Translations under genes and position numbers: made by a program
Assembly (NCBI GenBank): GCA_020002185.1
Contig: CM034541.1
Coordinates: 53,032,553-53,096,552 of the forward strand
DNA length: 64,000 bases
DNA from: Paraescarpia echinospica
Lineage: Eukaryota; Annelida; Polychaeta; Sabellida; Siboglinidae
Direction of reading: 5' to 3'
Part shown: piece by piece, positions 11,056 through 23,589 of the stretch
How positions within the stretch are numbered: position 1 is the stretch's first letter
Layout: each line of letters begins with the position of its first letter
Notes under the pieces: generated by a model
What the model saw: the letters and a program-made list of their open reading frames with translations, nothing else
Databases searched by the model: none
Told to the model about the DNA's origin: nothing

Positions 11056-11559
11056 ATCCAGCTTCAGAATAGTTTTCCAGAATGTTCTTTGCTGATTTAT
11101 TTATGCTGTCTTTTTTTGTCTGTGAATCTCCCCTGCACATCTAATTTAAATAAATGCAACCTGTCCCACTGTCAATACGGAATACTGTAAGTAGCCTTTG
11201 TAACTAGAAATCACTACCCGCATGCCGTTTGTAAAAAAGCTTCGTTAAACCGCCGTTTAGAATGCGTTACCGACGATATATGAACTATAAATAAAAATGG
11301 CAAAATCCTTTGATCTTTCGTGCTGAAATTCCAGCGTTGGTCACGACTAGCAAAAACAATTAAGATAAAGACACCAAAGCGACGGTCGCGGCCGGGAAAA
11401 AACCGTTCAGATAAGGGACGCCAATCAGCACCGACCACTCCTACTAGGCGCTGGCAGTTACGGTGGCTGAGTCTAGTACATTAATTAATAATACAAATTG
11501 TATATGTCATTAAGCACACGCCACCCTTACTAGGCGCTCGCAGCTACATCTGAACAAAC
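11056..11559. other. Spacer between LINE fragments, nothing recognised
   Basis: A short direct repeat related to 'ACTAGGCGCT(G/C)GCAG' occurs near 11442 and 11530. No gene is seen. Confidence 0.35.
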
Positions 11560-12500
11560 ACAACACGGATTCCAGTCAGGCGGTCTTGTGAATCTCAACT
11601 CATCGAGACAGTCCTTGACTGAATGGCTACTATGGACAACAAGACACAAATAGATGCAATCCTGCTTGATTTTCCAAAGCTTTTAAAAAAATCCCCCACA
11701 AACGCTTACTATCCAAACTAGCCTCCTACGGAATAACTGGAAACACACAAAACTGGATCAAATCATTTCTGTCAAACCGTAAACGGTAAGTATCAGTCAA
11801 AGGAATTCTGTCGGACACAACAGATGTTACATCTGGTGTTCCACAGGGCTCAGTCCTAAGATCAGTCCTCTTCATACTCTACATAAATGACATAAACGAA
11901 AACATCCAATTTCCCACACGCCTCTTTGCAGACGACAGCATTATATATCCTAAAATCACCTCCGAAACCGTCCATGACATTGTTCAATCTGACCTGATCT
12001 AACACCAAACATGGTCTGACAAATGACAAATGGAATTTACCATTTCTAAATGTGTCCACCCCCAAATAACAAACAAAACTAAACCCACACTACACTCATA
12101 TTCACTCTTCTGCATCATGCCACTCGTTGCAGTATTCAACCATCCGTATCTTGGAGTAAAATTATATTCAAAATTAACCTGGGCAAGTCACATCACCGAC
12201 ATGGTTTCCAAATCCTCAAAGGCCCTAGCGTGATTAAAAGGAACCTTGGTCCATGTAAACCCAAAGACAAAGAAATAACTTATAGCATGCTAATCCGGTC
12301 AAAACTCGAGTATGCATCTCCCATATGGAATCCACACACACTGACCTCCAAATTAAGCATCTTGAAAAATACAACACTTTGCTGCCAGATTTGTTTAAAA
12401 TGATCAAAGACGCCAAATCAACTCAGCAGACCTTGTAACCACCCTTGGATGGCCAACTCTTGAACGACAACGCATTATCAAACAAGCCATGACATTAAAC
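11560..12500 (+). mobile_element. Decayed jockey/CR1-like LINE RT fragment (copy A)
   Basis: Across several frames the plus strand reads HGFQSG, TSGVPQGSVLRSVLFILYINDINE and LFADDSIIY (near 11830-11950). It then reads TISK, YLGVKL and LTWASHI (12050-12230), the ordered motifs of a LINE RT palm and thumb. Many stops are present. It is a fragment without an endonuclease. Confidence 0.7.
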
Positions 12501-12516
12501 AAAAATTAAATAACAT

Positions 12517-12590
12517 TAATAATAATACATTTAATTTGTTATAGCGCCATATCCACAATTGTTCGTGGCTCTTTACAATAAAGCATGCGT
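12517..12590 (-). repeat. L2-like LINE 3' tail fragment
   Basis: On the minus strand this carries the TTGTAAAG...GAACAATTG...GGCGCTATA motif and an AT-rich (TTA)n tail, like the 3' end at 12884. It is a second, isolated L2-type terminus. Confidence 0.6.
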
Positions 12591-12883
12591 CATGATCATT
12601 AAACTAAAATATTAATGCTAACTCAGTCATTTGAATAAAAAATTGTGCCATACAATAATAATAAGAATATTAATAAATAAATTAAGTAAAAGGCAACAAA
12701 ATATTTGCAGTATGGTAGTAAGACGTTAACTTAAAATAAACATAGTACAATATAATATAATTAATAAATTATTAAAGTGCATAAATTAATCACTAAAATA
12801 TAGCAGTATAAAATCAAATATATAAATAGTCCTAAAATAATACTAATATAAATGAGTTCACCGGATCACTGAGGAAAGTCACA

Positions 12884-15770
12884 AATAATAATAATATATT
12901 TTATTTAATATAGCGCCAGATCCAATTATAAATTGTTCGTGGCGCTTTACAACATGTAGAACCCAGATAGAGGTAATAATGATGGCTAAATTAACATGCA
13001 TTTTCTAAAAGAAATTCTTAAAAAATAAATATTAGTAAAATACAAATAAATACAGTAATTAAATAAATATACTAAAATAATGATCATAGCTACAGTTCTA
13101 TGTAGAAATAAGACATTGTCAATTCATTTAACTGAACTAATGTACATGTAGGTATAAAATAAATATATAAATAGGTTAATTAATACATAAGAGATATAAA
13201 ACAAATCACTGCAGAGAGTAAACTATGCCACATTGGACAAGAACGAGAGTCTAAAAAATGAGTCTTTAAGCGTGCCTTGAAAGTAGAGAGACAATCAGAC
13301 GTTTTAATGTCATTAGGCAGTGTTCCACAAAGTCGCTGCGGCGACCGCAAACGAACTGTCCCCAGCTTTGACATGAGTCCGCAGGACTGTTAACATGTTA
13401 TTGTTGGTAGAGCGCAGAGCTAGAGCGTAGAGCTAAAAAAATGAGTCTTTAAGCGTGCCTTGAAAGTAGAGAGACAATCAGACGTTTTAATGTCATTAGG
13501 CAAAGTGTTCCACAAAGTCGCTGCGGCGACCGCAAACGAACTGTCCCCAGCTTTGACATGAGTCCGCAGGACTATTAACATGTTATTGTTGGTAGAGCGC
13601 AGGGCTCTTGTTGGTTTGTATGGGCATACAAGGTCGCATAAATATTTCGGGGCATCGCCATGCACAGCTTTATATGTAAACACTAATAGCTTAAAGTCGA
13701 TTCTGTGTGCTACAGGCAACCAGTGAAGAATGCACAACAAAGGCATGGCGCTGTCACTCCGTGGGCGGCGTAGGATCAACCTAGCAGCAGAGTTGTGCAT
13801 TCTCTGCAGTCAAGCGATGTTGTTGACAGAAGTGCCGTATAGAAGTGAATTGCAGTAATCAAGCCGTGATGTAATAATGGCGTTGACGACACGTTCTTTT
13901 GTCGTCGTTGGGAGATAACGACTCATCTGGTTAATATGGCGCAGGTGAAATGAGCACACACTGACGATGCTTGAAACTTGCTTCTTAAAATCCTTCGCGC
14001 AATAACTTTCTCTATGACTTTTGACAGATGGCTTAAGTTGCTGACTGGACGGTAGTTGTTGAGTATGTCCTTGTTGAGTGATTGTTTCTTGAGCAACGGC
14101 CGGACAATTGCGTGCTTAAGCAGCACAGGCATGACTGCCTCCTCGAGTGAGGCGTTTACAATTTGTATGATGAAAGGCACGATACTGTCCATGTTGTCAT
14201 TTAGTTGCTTAGTTGGTAGTGAATCAAGTGAGCATGTCTTATCCGTAGTGCCAAGAATATTGGTGATTTCGGCTGTAGTAGTTGGCTCGAACACTTGAAT
14301 TGGGTCAGTAAAACAACGTGTCTCGTCTTCTGTCGGGTCAACGGCAATGCGGTAGTGCAAGTTAATCAGTAATTTCTCGATCTTTTCTTGGAAGAAACGT
14401 GATAATTTATCACATCCTTCCTTCACTGAGCAGAATTCAGGAAGTTGCATTTTGTGTACGTCGAGTGATCTTAGAATGCGAAACATGTTCTTGTTATTAG
14501 CGTTCTGTAATTGTCCGCGATAATACTCGGTTTTCTTACTGGCTATCATTGTAGTGCAGTCGTCGCGAGCGGCGACGTATAATTGGCGGTGTATTTCGAG
14601 TTTAGTTCTTCTCCACAGATTCTCACATGTTCGCCTCTTCTCTCTTGCTTCGTCGACCTCAGCGTCATACCACGGATGCGGCAAGTTGCTCCTGACGTGT
14701 ACGTAGCGCCAAGGAGCGTGCTTGTCTAAGCAGTTAGTGAGACAGGTGTTGTAGTCCGATGCTAAAACCTCCGCTTGCTGACCGTCAGCGTGGGCACACA
14801 TGCCAGAACACACAGAGTTAACGTCATCATTGAACATTGTAGCATCCATGATGCGGAAGTTGCGCTTGGCAATTACTGAAGTTTCAGCTGACGGTTTCAA
14901 CACATTTAATGCCAGTTCTATGCGATAGTGGTCCGATATGCAGTCTGGATAAACAACAACAGAAGATACTAAGTTATCGCTGCCATGACTTATCACCAGG
15001 TCCAATGTATGTCCTGTTTTATGGGTCGGCGAATGAACGTGCTGCAGCAAATTGTAGGAATCAAGTAGATTGCGAAGCAGTTCTGATTTCTTTACATCAT
15101 CAAAATGAATATTAAAGTCTCCAGCAGTTACGGTTGGTATAACGGAAACAGATGCTTCTGTAAATAAGCATTCAAGTTCAGCATAAAATTCACACGAAGT
15201 TCCAGATGCCTTACTTGAAGCAGGCGGGTGGTAGATGACACACATGTCGAACGATATAGAATGGGCTGCAGAGAACTGCACACGGAGAAGTTCAATGGTA
15301 TTCAAATGGAGAGTAGGAAGAATCTTCGTTGTAAATGTATCGCGGTGCAAGATTGCAACACCGCCACCACGACGAGAAGATCGTGCCACGTGGTGGAAGA
15401 GGAACCCGGGAGGGGTCACTTCAGCAATAACAACTTCGTCGCCGCTCTTCCTTAACCACGTCTCGGTTATCGCCTAGATGTCGCATTTGTGTTCAACGAC
15501 GTATTCGTTGATTTTGAGAGCTTTATTGCACACGGAACGAGCATTCAGTAATGCCACATTGACGAATGGCGTATCGTGTGGCATAACAGGGGCGGCTCTT
15601 AGAGTTACCAGATTCGCACTGACACTGCCTTGCCGACATACAATTCGTGAAGGATCTTCAAAACGGCTGGTAATCCGCGTTCGAATCGCGCGCTGTTTGC
15701 GCGTGCCCCCACGTCTGCCACGCAGAGTTGGACGCGCCGCGGACAATCCTAGACGTCTGATCAATTAATA
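12884..15770 (-). mobile_element. L2-like LINE with RT core deleted (copy A)
   Basis: On the minus strand an endonuclease ORF is followed by the start of RT (VRPLLKK...NNYRPVSNLSHLSKVIEKVI). It then jumps to RT C-terminal sequence (SRLDYCNS, MHNSAARLILRRPRSD, ILHWLPVAHRIDFK, AATLWNTLPNDIK, LSTFKARLKTHF) without the YADD palm. The 3' end has the GCGCTATATTAAATAAA(TTA)n form of L2 elements near 12884-12950. The last ~140 bp of ORF are tandemly duplicated (13240-13390 and 13430-13575). Confidence 0.75.
13923..15419 (-). pseudogene. LINE endonuclease-RT N-terminal ORF (copy A)
   Basis: A 498-codon open frame of the L2-like element. It has an APE-type endonuclease with TAGDFNIHFDD and CISDHYRIELAL, a basic linker, and the first RT motif. 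The N-terminal NARSVCNK part lies upstream at 15474-15764 behind an in-frame TAG at 15474-15476. The RT palm is deleted after RRILRSKF near 13980. Copy B has a 5-bp deletion in this frame near 43620. Confidence 0.7.
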
Positions 15771-16204
15771 CACTGTCTCAGGTAATCGCGGAGTGACACC
15801 CCTGATGGCAGGACGGAAAGCCCGAAAGACGTTCTGTAGGCACATCGCCGCCAACGGTAGAACAATGCCTTGTTAATTATAGTTTACCAAATTAGGTCAC
15901 TCACGGGCGTTGTCGGTCTAAAGACATGTAGTCCACCAGCTTCGTCAGCAACACGGTTGGCTGACGACATTAAAACATTTCAAGATTGTAGACAACGTAC
16001 GCTACCTTGTTGTATAAAAAGTTCAGCAAGACAGTCACTGCAGCATCACGAGTAAATAGTGAAGTTATGATTGTTCAATTCTTCGTAAACAGGCAGAAAA
16101 CATGTTAATATCACGAGCACGATTTGGCTTGCTGCCTGTCAGGCGCTACCGTAAACTTACTAACAAAGTACTAGCGTTCGTCTAGAATGATATTCTAAAT
16201 AAAT
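15771..16204. other. Spacer, possibly L2 5' UTR; no gene seen
   Basis: No motif is recognised. The segment immediately precedes the L2-like ORF on the minus strand and may be its 5' untranslated region. Confidence 0.3.
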
Positions 16205-16660
16205 GTGCTTTTAGTTTACATTTAAAATCTCAAGAGAGTCCGATGATTTAATGGTAGGTAGAGTGTGTAGCCAGTGCAGATCATGCACCAGCGGAGCAGC
16301 ACTGTCACTCCGCGGGCGAGGCAATATCAGACGAGCGGCCGAGCTGTGAATTCGATGCAGACGAGCGACGTTGTTTGCATATGTTCCGTATATGATTGAG
16401 TTGCAATAGTCCAGCCGCGATGTTATTATGGCGTTGACTATGCGTTCCTTCGTTGTGTTAAGTAAAAATCGGCTGATTTGATTAATGTGGCGTAGGTGGA
16501 ATGCGCACACACTAACGGTTTGTGACACCTGTTTGTTCATGTTCAGGTGTCTGTCCACGTAGACGCCGAAATTCGGGACACATCGTGAAGTTACAATCGT
16601 ACAGTCACCAACACATATTACGCTGCCATCCACAAGTGCAGCGGCAGACAACTGCAAGAG
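16205..16660 (-). mobile_element. L2-like LINE RT C-terminal fragment (copy A)
   Basis: The 148-codon frame has the late RT sequence [50 protein letters not shown] and LHWL. It is close to the element at 12884-15770 and to the fragment at 55925-57345, but is a separate truncated copy. Confidence 0.7.
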
Positions 16661-16674
16661 GTTGATTAGCAGGA

Positions 16675-17290
16675 TATATTAGCTATTAACTATGTGTGCG
16701 AGGCGTTTTATCTTTTCAAATCTAACTTGATGGCCATTACTGATAGCATTTCCCCCTTGAAGTATGTCCGTACTTGGATGACCGGGGAGATATTGGATCT
16801 CATTGATGAAAGAGATCGGGCGTTTGCCAAATTCAAAAAAGACCAAAGACCATAGTTAGCATGGCAAATACATTTATTTTTGGAATCTTCGGCCTAATCA
16901 AATTTCATAGAAAACAAGGCTGATGAATATAAACAACAACCGAAGAAAGTTAATTATGGCAAATGCTAAAAAACCTCGGAACTTCGTCTCAACGTAAAAC
17001 TAAGCCAGGAAGCATAGGACTTGATATCGACAGTACCATTGGGTTTGATAAAGTAAAGGTGTCTGAGTACTTTACATTTTTTATTAACACAACCTCAACA
17101 CTGGTTGACTAACTCCCACGAAATAATGGGAAATATGAGTGGTAACACATCCAAGAATATTACAAATCATTGTGTGTCACCAGTAAAATTGAAATTTTAG
17201 TGAAGTCACCAAAAACGAAGTATTAGGGATCCTGAACAACACGAATTCGAGCAATTGTTTAGATCAAATGTCACCCAGATTTATAAGGGA
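16675..17290 (+). mobile_element. CR1-like LINE fragment, linker between EN and RT (copy A)
   Basis: The sequence is closely related to 51440-52080. It includes SPLKYVRTWMTGEILDLIDERDRAF and the region before RT. It ends where the 3' tail of the minus-strand CR1 element begins, which suggests that element inserted here. Copy B lacks 16974-17205 of this fragment. Confidence 0.65.
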
Positions 17291-20200
17291 TGGTATTGTA
17301 TTGTATTTATTCAGATTCCAACAGGTCCAGTGGACCCAATAACAGGACTGATAACTGAAACAATACATATAAATAATAAAACAATAATATAATAATAAAA
17401 ACCACACAATATCAACATCAAATATACCAGACAAACATCCGTTATACATAGAAATGTTTTTGAATTGAGGATCTAAAGGTTTCAGCTCCTGAAAATATAT
17501 CACAAGTTGGATCACTTAAATACAATGTGTTGAAAGTAGTCATACATCTATTCAAAACACAATGTTTTCTAATGTTGATTCTGCTATTGGAAACTCTAAA
17601 AGGGATGTAGTTTCGTAGAGATCGTGAAGGACAGTGAAATTGGATAGCCCCTTTTGTCAATAAACGTACGTTGCCAGGGATTCCAGATAACACTGCAATA
17701 CTCCAACTGGCTCCTGACTAGAGATATATATATATACAAGGATCGCAAAGCATGTACATCGGTAAATGTTGTGCAAACGCGCTTAATAAAACCACTCATC
17801 TTAAAAGCTTTACAAACACAACGATTAATATGATCTTTAAAAGTCAAACTGTCTCGGTCAATGTGATACCGAGATCTTTGACAGCGGTGACCTTGGACAG
17901 AGACTGGCTTAAAATCGTGTAGTCATAGGATATACGTTTCTTTTTGTTAGTGAATGATGACATTATGCAGTATTTATCAACGTTAAGTTTAAGGTGCCAT
18001 GTCTCACACCAAAGACATACACTGTCCAGATCCTTCTGCACCAACTGACAATCGGTCACCGACGAAATTTCTTTATAAACAATTTGGAATCATCAGCATA
18101 CAATGACATTTCACATGAATCAACATGCTTAGTGAGATCGTTAACATACAAGATAAACAGAAGAGGTCCAATTTGTGAACCTTGTGGTACACCAGACAAC
18201 ACCGGCTTCCAGTCAGATGTTTTGCCTTCGAGGACCACGCGTTGTTTATGGTTGACAAGGTAAGACTGCAACCCCTCTATGCATTGCCCGGAATAGCCAC
18301 ATGATCTAAGCTTGTGAATTAACAATGGGTGGCACACTGAATCAAAGGCTTTACAGAAGTCCGAATAAACAGACTAAACCTGTTTCTTGTTGTCAATAGA
18401 TTCAGAAATACCGTTCAAGTAACAAGCTAGATTAGATACTGTACTTCTACACCTCACAAATCCGTGTTGGTTGCCCGAAATTGTGTTACGCACGTGCTCA
18501 TACAATGAGTCGTATACGACTTTCTCAAAAACTTTGCTAAATAGCGGTAACAGCGATATAGGTCTGTAGTTGCACACATTTCGTTTATCTCCCTTCTTGC
18601 ACACGGGAACAACATTTGCTCTTTTAAAACAAGTTGGAAATGTTCCACAGTTTAAGGACATATTAAAAAGCATAGTTAGTGGACCTGCTAATTCGGCAGC
18701 ACATTCCCTAAGGATTACACCTGATATATTGTCAGGACCGTATGCTTTGTTTACATCGGTGATTCTTAGTACCCCGATGACATCATTATAAGACACATTG
18801 ATTTTAGTCATTGATTCGGATTGTAAGGAGGGAATACTTGGATAAATAAGGTTATCTACTAATGTAAAAACAGATTCGAAGTGGTCAGAAAATAATTATA
18901 CTATGTCAGCTGGACTGTCTGCCTCAGTGCCTTTATATACCATTGAGGTAGGAAGTTTTACATTAGTTTGTTTGCTTTTGGCAAAACTGAATAGACGTTT
19001 GGTGTTTTGTTTGACGGATTTTTCAATTTCCGATATGTAGACACAATACTTTTCTCTCTTAAGTTTCTTAAAAGTGGTTCGTAGTTCAGAAAATACTTGG
19101 TAATCAGATAACGAAAGTGAGCATTTCCATGCTTTTGGTGCGGTGTCTTTATCTTTCAAGGTTGCGATCATATCGTTATCATACCATACTGGGCATTTAC
19201 GTCCACGAATGCAGATACGAGGAACGCATTCGTTTATGGCAGCATACAAAATGTCATAAAATATATCAAAACTGTCGTCAATGTCAGTACTGTCCTTGAG
19301 AAATGACCATGGGATACAAGACAATACGTGTCTTAGGTGACTAAAATCCGCTTTGCGATAGTTATAAACAAAATATTTAGCGGGTTCCTGCTTTGTTCGG
19401 TTGGCACATAACAGTTCACAATGTGTGGATTTCACCGCCTTGTCTATTTTCTTAACATTACACTCTGCACCACGCACAAAGACAAGATCTAGTGTGTGCT
19501 CGTTGCACGTGTGGTCAGCGTTACACTGCACAAGGCCGTATTCAAATAGCATTTCAAGACACAGTGCGGACTGTGAATGGGGCATAAGGCCTATTATGTT
19601 GTTTGACGGTGTCCATTGAATGTCTGGACGATTGAAATCGCACAAGAGTATCACACAGTCGCAGTCGGGGTTCATAGCTCTAGTGACCTGTTCCAGCGAT
19701 TTGTCGAGCTCTGACCAGGTGTCCACATCCGACCAGGTCGGGGCGTAAACACACCCTAGATAGAGGCTTTGTCCCGTCAAGCGCGTTTGAGTCCATACTA
19801 TTTCAAGATCAGTTTCCCGATCCAGCCTACGTTTGGAGTTGTACGTATTACTCACTGCAACCAAGGCACCACCGCCGTGACACTTCTTCTTGTTTGCCAC
19901 GACTGTGCTGTCTCTGTCTCTTCTGTATATGTTGTATGTATTTGGCAGTACCTCGTTGTCGAAAATATCCCCCCGCAGCCACGTATCGATTAGCGATATG
20001 AAGTTGTAGTCATGATCGCTAAAGAAAATGTTAATGTATTGTAATTTGCCGATGATGCTAGTAGTGTTCTGGAAAAAGAGTTTACGGTTTGGGCTAGGTC
20101 CGGGGTTGGGATTTACATCCCCACTCAGCGTAAGCAGAATCGGCAGAAGACCCATCAAGATGAAACCGGCCGTCACGCGTGTGTGACTCCGTCGATGCAT

Positions 20201-20430
20201 GTCACCGCCGTGATGGAGACTCGACGACTTGTTCATTCTTGTTAATTCCCTGACAGTTACACACACGCCATTTATGGAGCCTTGCATTGTCAAATCAGAT
20301 GCGCTTGTCATATGTACGATATGTAAACATATTTCGTTCGGAAATAGTGGCGGATTTATCATCATCATAATCTCTGTGTACTGTTTTGCTGCGAGTAATT
20401 TCAACAATGCATGTATAATCGCAAACACTT
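17290..20430 (-). mobile_element. CR1-type LINE with 2A-like N-terminus (copy A)
   Basis: On the minus strand the ORF starts near 20428, or at the Met of MNKSSS. It has a hydrophobic stretch ending in DVNPNPGP (20119-20096). An APE endonuclease follows (LGCVYAPTWSDVD, ILLCDFNRPDIQW), then RT (ANVVPVCKKGDKRNVCNYRPISLLP, FVRCRST, SGVPQGSQIGPLLFILYVNDL, LYADDSKLF). The 3' end is AATAAATACAATACAATACC near 17290. Stops at 18896 and near 18372 and later frameshifts make this copy inactive. The matching frame in copy B is open for 684 codons. Confidence 0.8.
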
Positions 20431-20680
20431 ATACACGAACAAACACACATATACACACTCATACAACTGAACAGATGTATTGCTGCACATACAACCATAC
20501 ACACTAATATTCACACAGGCACAGTGTACACATGCGTACATAAACACTTGCGCATACGCATCATTATATTTGCAACAATAAAATTGTAATAGCATATTCG
20601 AGGTGTTTAAATACCGTGGCTCGTTTGTATTATACATTCCCAGCCAGGCAGCTCTGTTCGCCTTGGCACACACAAGGATC
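20431..20680. other. AC-rich spacer at end of contig
   Basis: Degenerate ACACAT/ATACAC sequence with no gene. It ends in GGATC directly against the gap. Copy B shows that the natural sequence continues with GCTACACTC. Confidence 0.5.
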
Positions 20681-21680
20681 NNNNNNNNNNNNNNNNNNNN
20701 NNNNNNNNNNNNNNNNNNNNNNNNNNNNNNNNNNNNNNNNNNNNNNNNNNNNNNNNNNNNNNNNNNNNNNNNNNNNNNNNNNNNNNNNNNNNNNNNNNNN
20801 NNNNNNNNNNNNNNNNNNNNNNNNNNNNNNNNNNNNNNNNNNNNNNNNNNNNNNNNNNNNNNNNNNNNNNNNNNNNNNNNNNNNNNNNNNNNNNNNNNNN
20901 NNNNNNNNNNNNNNNNNNNNNNNNNNNNNNNNNNNNNNNNNNNNNNNNNNNNNNNNNNNNNNNNNNNNNNNNNNNNNNNNNNNNNNNNNNNNNNNNNNNN
21001 NNNNNNNNNNNNNNNNNNNNNNNNNNNNNNNNNNNNNNNNNNNNNNNNNNNNNNNNNNNNNNNNNNNNNNNNNNNNNNNNNNNNNNNNNNNNNNNNNNNN
21101 NNNNNNNNNNNNNNNNNNNNNNNNNNNNNNNNNNNNNNNNNNNNNNNNNNNNNNNNNNNNNNNNNNNNNNNNNNNNNNNNNNNNNNNNNNNNNNNNNNNN
21201 NNNNNNNNNNNNNNNNNNNNNNNNNNNNNNNNNNNNNNNNNNNNNNNNNNNNNNNNNNNNNNNNNNNNNNNNNNNNNNNNNNNNNNNNNNNNNNNNNNNN
21301 NNNNNNNNNNNNNNNNNNNNNNNNNNNNNNNNNNNNNNNNNNNNNNNNNNNNNNNNNNNNNNNNNNNNNNNNNNNNNNNNNNNNNNNNNNNNNNNNNNNN
21401 NNNNNNNNNNNNNNNNNNNNNNNNNNNNNNNNNNNNNNNNNNNNNNNNNNNNNNNNNNNNNNNNNNNNNNNNNNNNNNNNNNNNNNNNNNNNNNNNNNNN
21501 NNNNNNNNNNNNNNNNNNNNNNNNNNNNNNNNNNNNNNNNNNNNNNNNNNNNNNNNNNNNNNNNNNNNNNNNNNNNNNNNNNNNNNNNNNNNNNNNNNNN
21601 NNNNNNNNNNNNNNNNNNNNNNNNNNNNNNNNNNNNNNNNNNNNNNNNNNNNNNNNNNNNNNNNNNNNNNNNNNNNNNNN
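20681..21680. other. Assembly gap of 1000 N
   Basis: Exactly 1000 undetermined bases, probably a nominal scaffold gap. Sequence on the left is copy A of the duplication. Sequence on the right is the inside of a polymerase gene. Order and distance across it are unproven. Confidence 0.95.
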
Positions 21681-23523
21681 GCGTCGATGTGCTCGTACGG
21701 GAAGTAGCCCTTCGTTGCCGAGCAACCGTACGCTTTCAGAAAGCGATCGTAGCTAACGCCGGGCGCGAGGTAACTCGTTATGTCCAGGAACTTCAACGTC
21801 GTCATCGACAGGCACATGTAATTGTTCTGACGTTTAATGGTAAACGCCGACGACGTGTACTGCGCGTCGTCGGTTATGAGCAGGGGTGTCAAGTACTTTT
21901 TGACGAAGTTCATGTCGTACTTACCCGAATTGAATCCCAATACGGGCATTTGACGAAGGTACGTCCACAGCCGTTCGGCGAGAGTGGCGTACGGTGACGC
22001 GTCGGCGTCGTCGTCGTCGTTGCATCGTCGACGCCAGTCGGCGTCGAGCGCTTCGAGCGCCTAGAAGGTCGCGTCGTAGCGGGGACGTAGAATCGCGCGC
22101 TCCGCCGCGATCACCGCTTCCAGGTCGTCGATTAGGCGACGCGCGAGTTCCGACGAATCGCCGGTCGTGACGTAACAGCGCGCCGCTTCGTGACCGGGCA
22201 CGTTCGACGCGACGCTCACGCTGAGCAGTTCGTGCCGCGCGATCCAGCGGCATTTGTCGCTATCCGTCGGCAGATCGTTATCGGCGAAATAGCACTCGAA
22301 ATCGAACGTCGCGCGGTACGGGTAGTAGCGCAGGTCGTCGTCGCCGACGTCGATGCCTTCGTCGTCGAGTCGCTCGAATACGGACGCCGTCGGTCGGTAG
22401 ACGCCGCCGGGGAACACGTGACGAACGCCGCCTTCGCACGTCGCTTCGTGACGTCGTAAATCGCGCGCGCTCCTCCAGAGGACGCTGCCGCATTTCCCGC
22501 ACTTGTACGTTTTCGTGTACGCGCGCCGATCGCTTATGTACGAGAAGTGCGACTCGTACAGGTTGACGTTCAGCGTCGTGGGGTGCGCTTCGCGCGATCG
22601 ACGGACTAGTTCGGCGACGTCGTTCGTCAGTCGACGATAGACGACGACGTTGATGCCGAAAACCGTCTCCACGCGATCCAATTCGTTCAGGCGCACACCG
22701 TTCGAGGTCGACGTGCGCTCGGCGTGACAATACCGCGCGTACAGACGTTTAGCGTCTTTCGTTAAACGGTTCGTATCGATGTGGCGTTCACTTTCGCCTC
22801 GTCGGTGACCTTGCAGGTGAAGGCCGATGCATCGGAAGAGACACAGATGGTCGTCGTAGGGCGTGCCTAGATGATCTTTCGTCAACGACACGATGGACCT
22901 GTTGAGGCGCACGTAGGCGGGAAGCGTCGTCACGCCAACGCAGCCGATAGGATGATTGATGATGACGTTCACGAAGTAGGTGGCGTTAGTTACGAGCTCG
23001 ACGATCCATCCCGAGTCGGGACGCTGCGCGATGGCGTACTGCAGTACGTCGGTAGTGCGCACGGCGTCGAGGAATCGTTCGAATGAACGGCAATCGGTAA
23101 CTAGGGCGGGTGTTTCGAGGAGGCGACCGCAACAGTTACACGAAGAATGAAAATATCGGTACCGACCCGACACCTTGTGGCGTAATACAAAACCATAGCT
23201 TACGTTAATTTTAAACGCGTTCTTTTGTGCGCGAAACTTTTCCCTCAGACGCGGTTCGAGCACGCGCGTACTCGTACAGGCGGTCTTACGATAGTTGTAA
23301 CGCGACTGTATGACGCCGCGCGCCACCGACGTCTCTATGCTACGCCGGTGCTACGCGTGGTGAATAGCGTGCCACATTTTGGACACTCTCGACGTTTTAC
23401 GCATAGCGCTTCGTCGCCGCATTTTTTCGAACTCTTTACGTGTCGTTCTAACGTCGACTGCGTCGCGAAATGGCGCCCACATTTCGGACATTGCCATCTA
23501 GTAGGTGATGGTGGTGGTGGCAT
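21681..23523 (-). pseudogene. Family B DNA polymerase, protein-primed (Polinton/adintovirus type), N-terminal half, broken
   Basis: It would copy the element's DNA by protein-primed synthesis. ATG 23523 opens a frame with C2H2-like fingers (CPKCGRHF, CPKCGTLF). The main frame starts below ~23340 and shows an OTU-like LCLFRCIGLHLQG (~22830), another finger with CGKCGSVL (~22495), and FPGGVYRP. The exonuclease motifs are FDFECYF (Exo I, ~22290) and GFNSGKYDMNF (Exo II, ~21920), followed by LKFLDITSYLAPG and KGYFPYEHID (~21690). Breaks are a TAG at 23335-23337 with a frame change, and an in-frame TAG at 22061-22063. The palm and thumb, including the YxDTDS region, fall in the gap. Confidence 0.88.
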
Positions 23524-23589
23524 TCTCTCTAATGATATTTTTCGAGCGTCGCTATTTATAACGGCGACGGTGACGGTGGCGGTGGTGGT

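Larger units (their letters stand above)
446..20680. repeat. Copy A of a ~20-kb near-identical direct duplication
   Basis: Copy A matches 28732-48775 in the same orientation. The coordinate offset steps from 28302 through 28303, 28375, 28334, 28329 and 28097 to 28095, each step marking an indel between the copies. Stop codons and frameshifts inside the mobile elements are nearly all shared, so the copies separated after the elements decayed. Copy A ends at the assembly gap. Copy B continues past the matching base into unique sequence. Confidence 0.95.

Noticed and set aside
20603..21997. Long open frames across the N gap on both strands
   Set aside because: They consist mostly of undetermined bases; only the minus frame right of the gap is a real polymerase reading.
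22278..22730. 150-residue Arg-rich frame in the polymerase
   Set aside because: It is a shadow of the polymerase frame caused by CG-rich codons.
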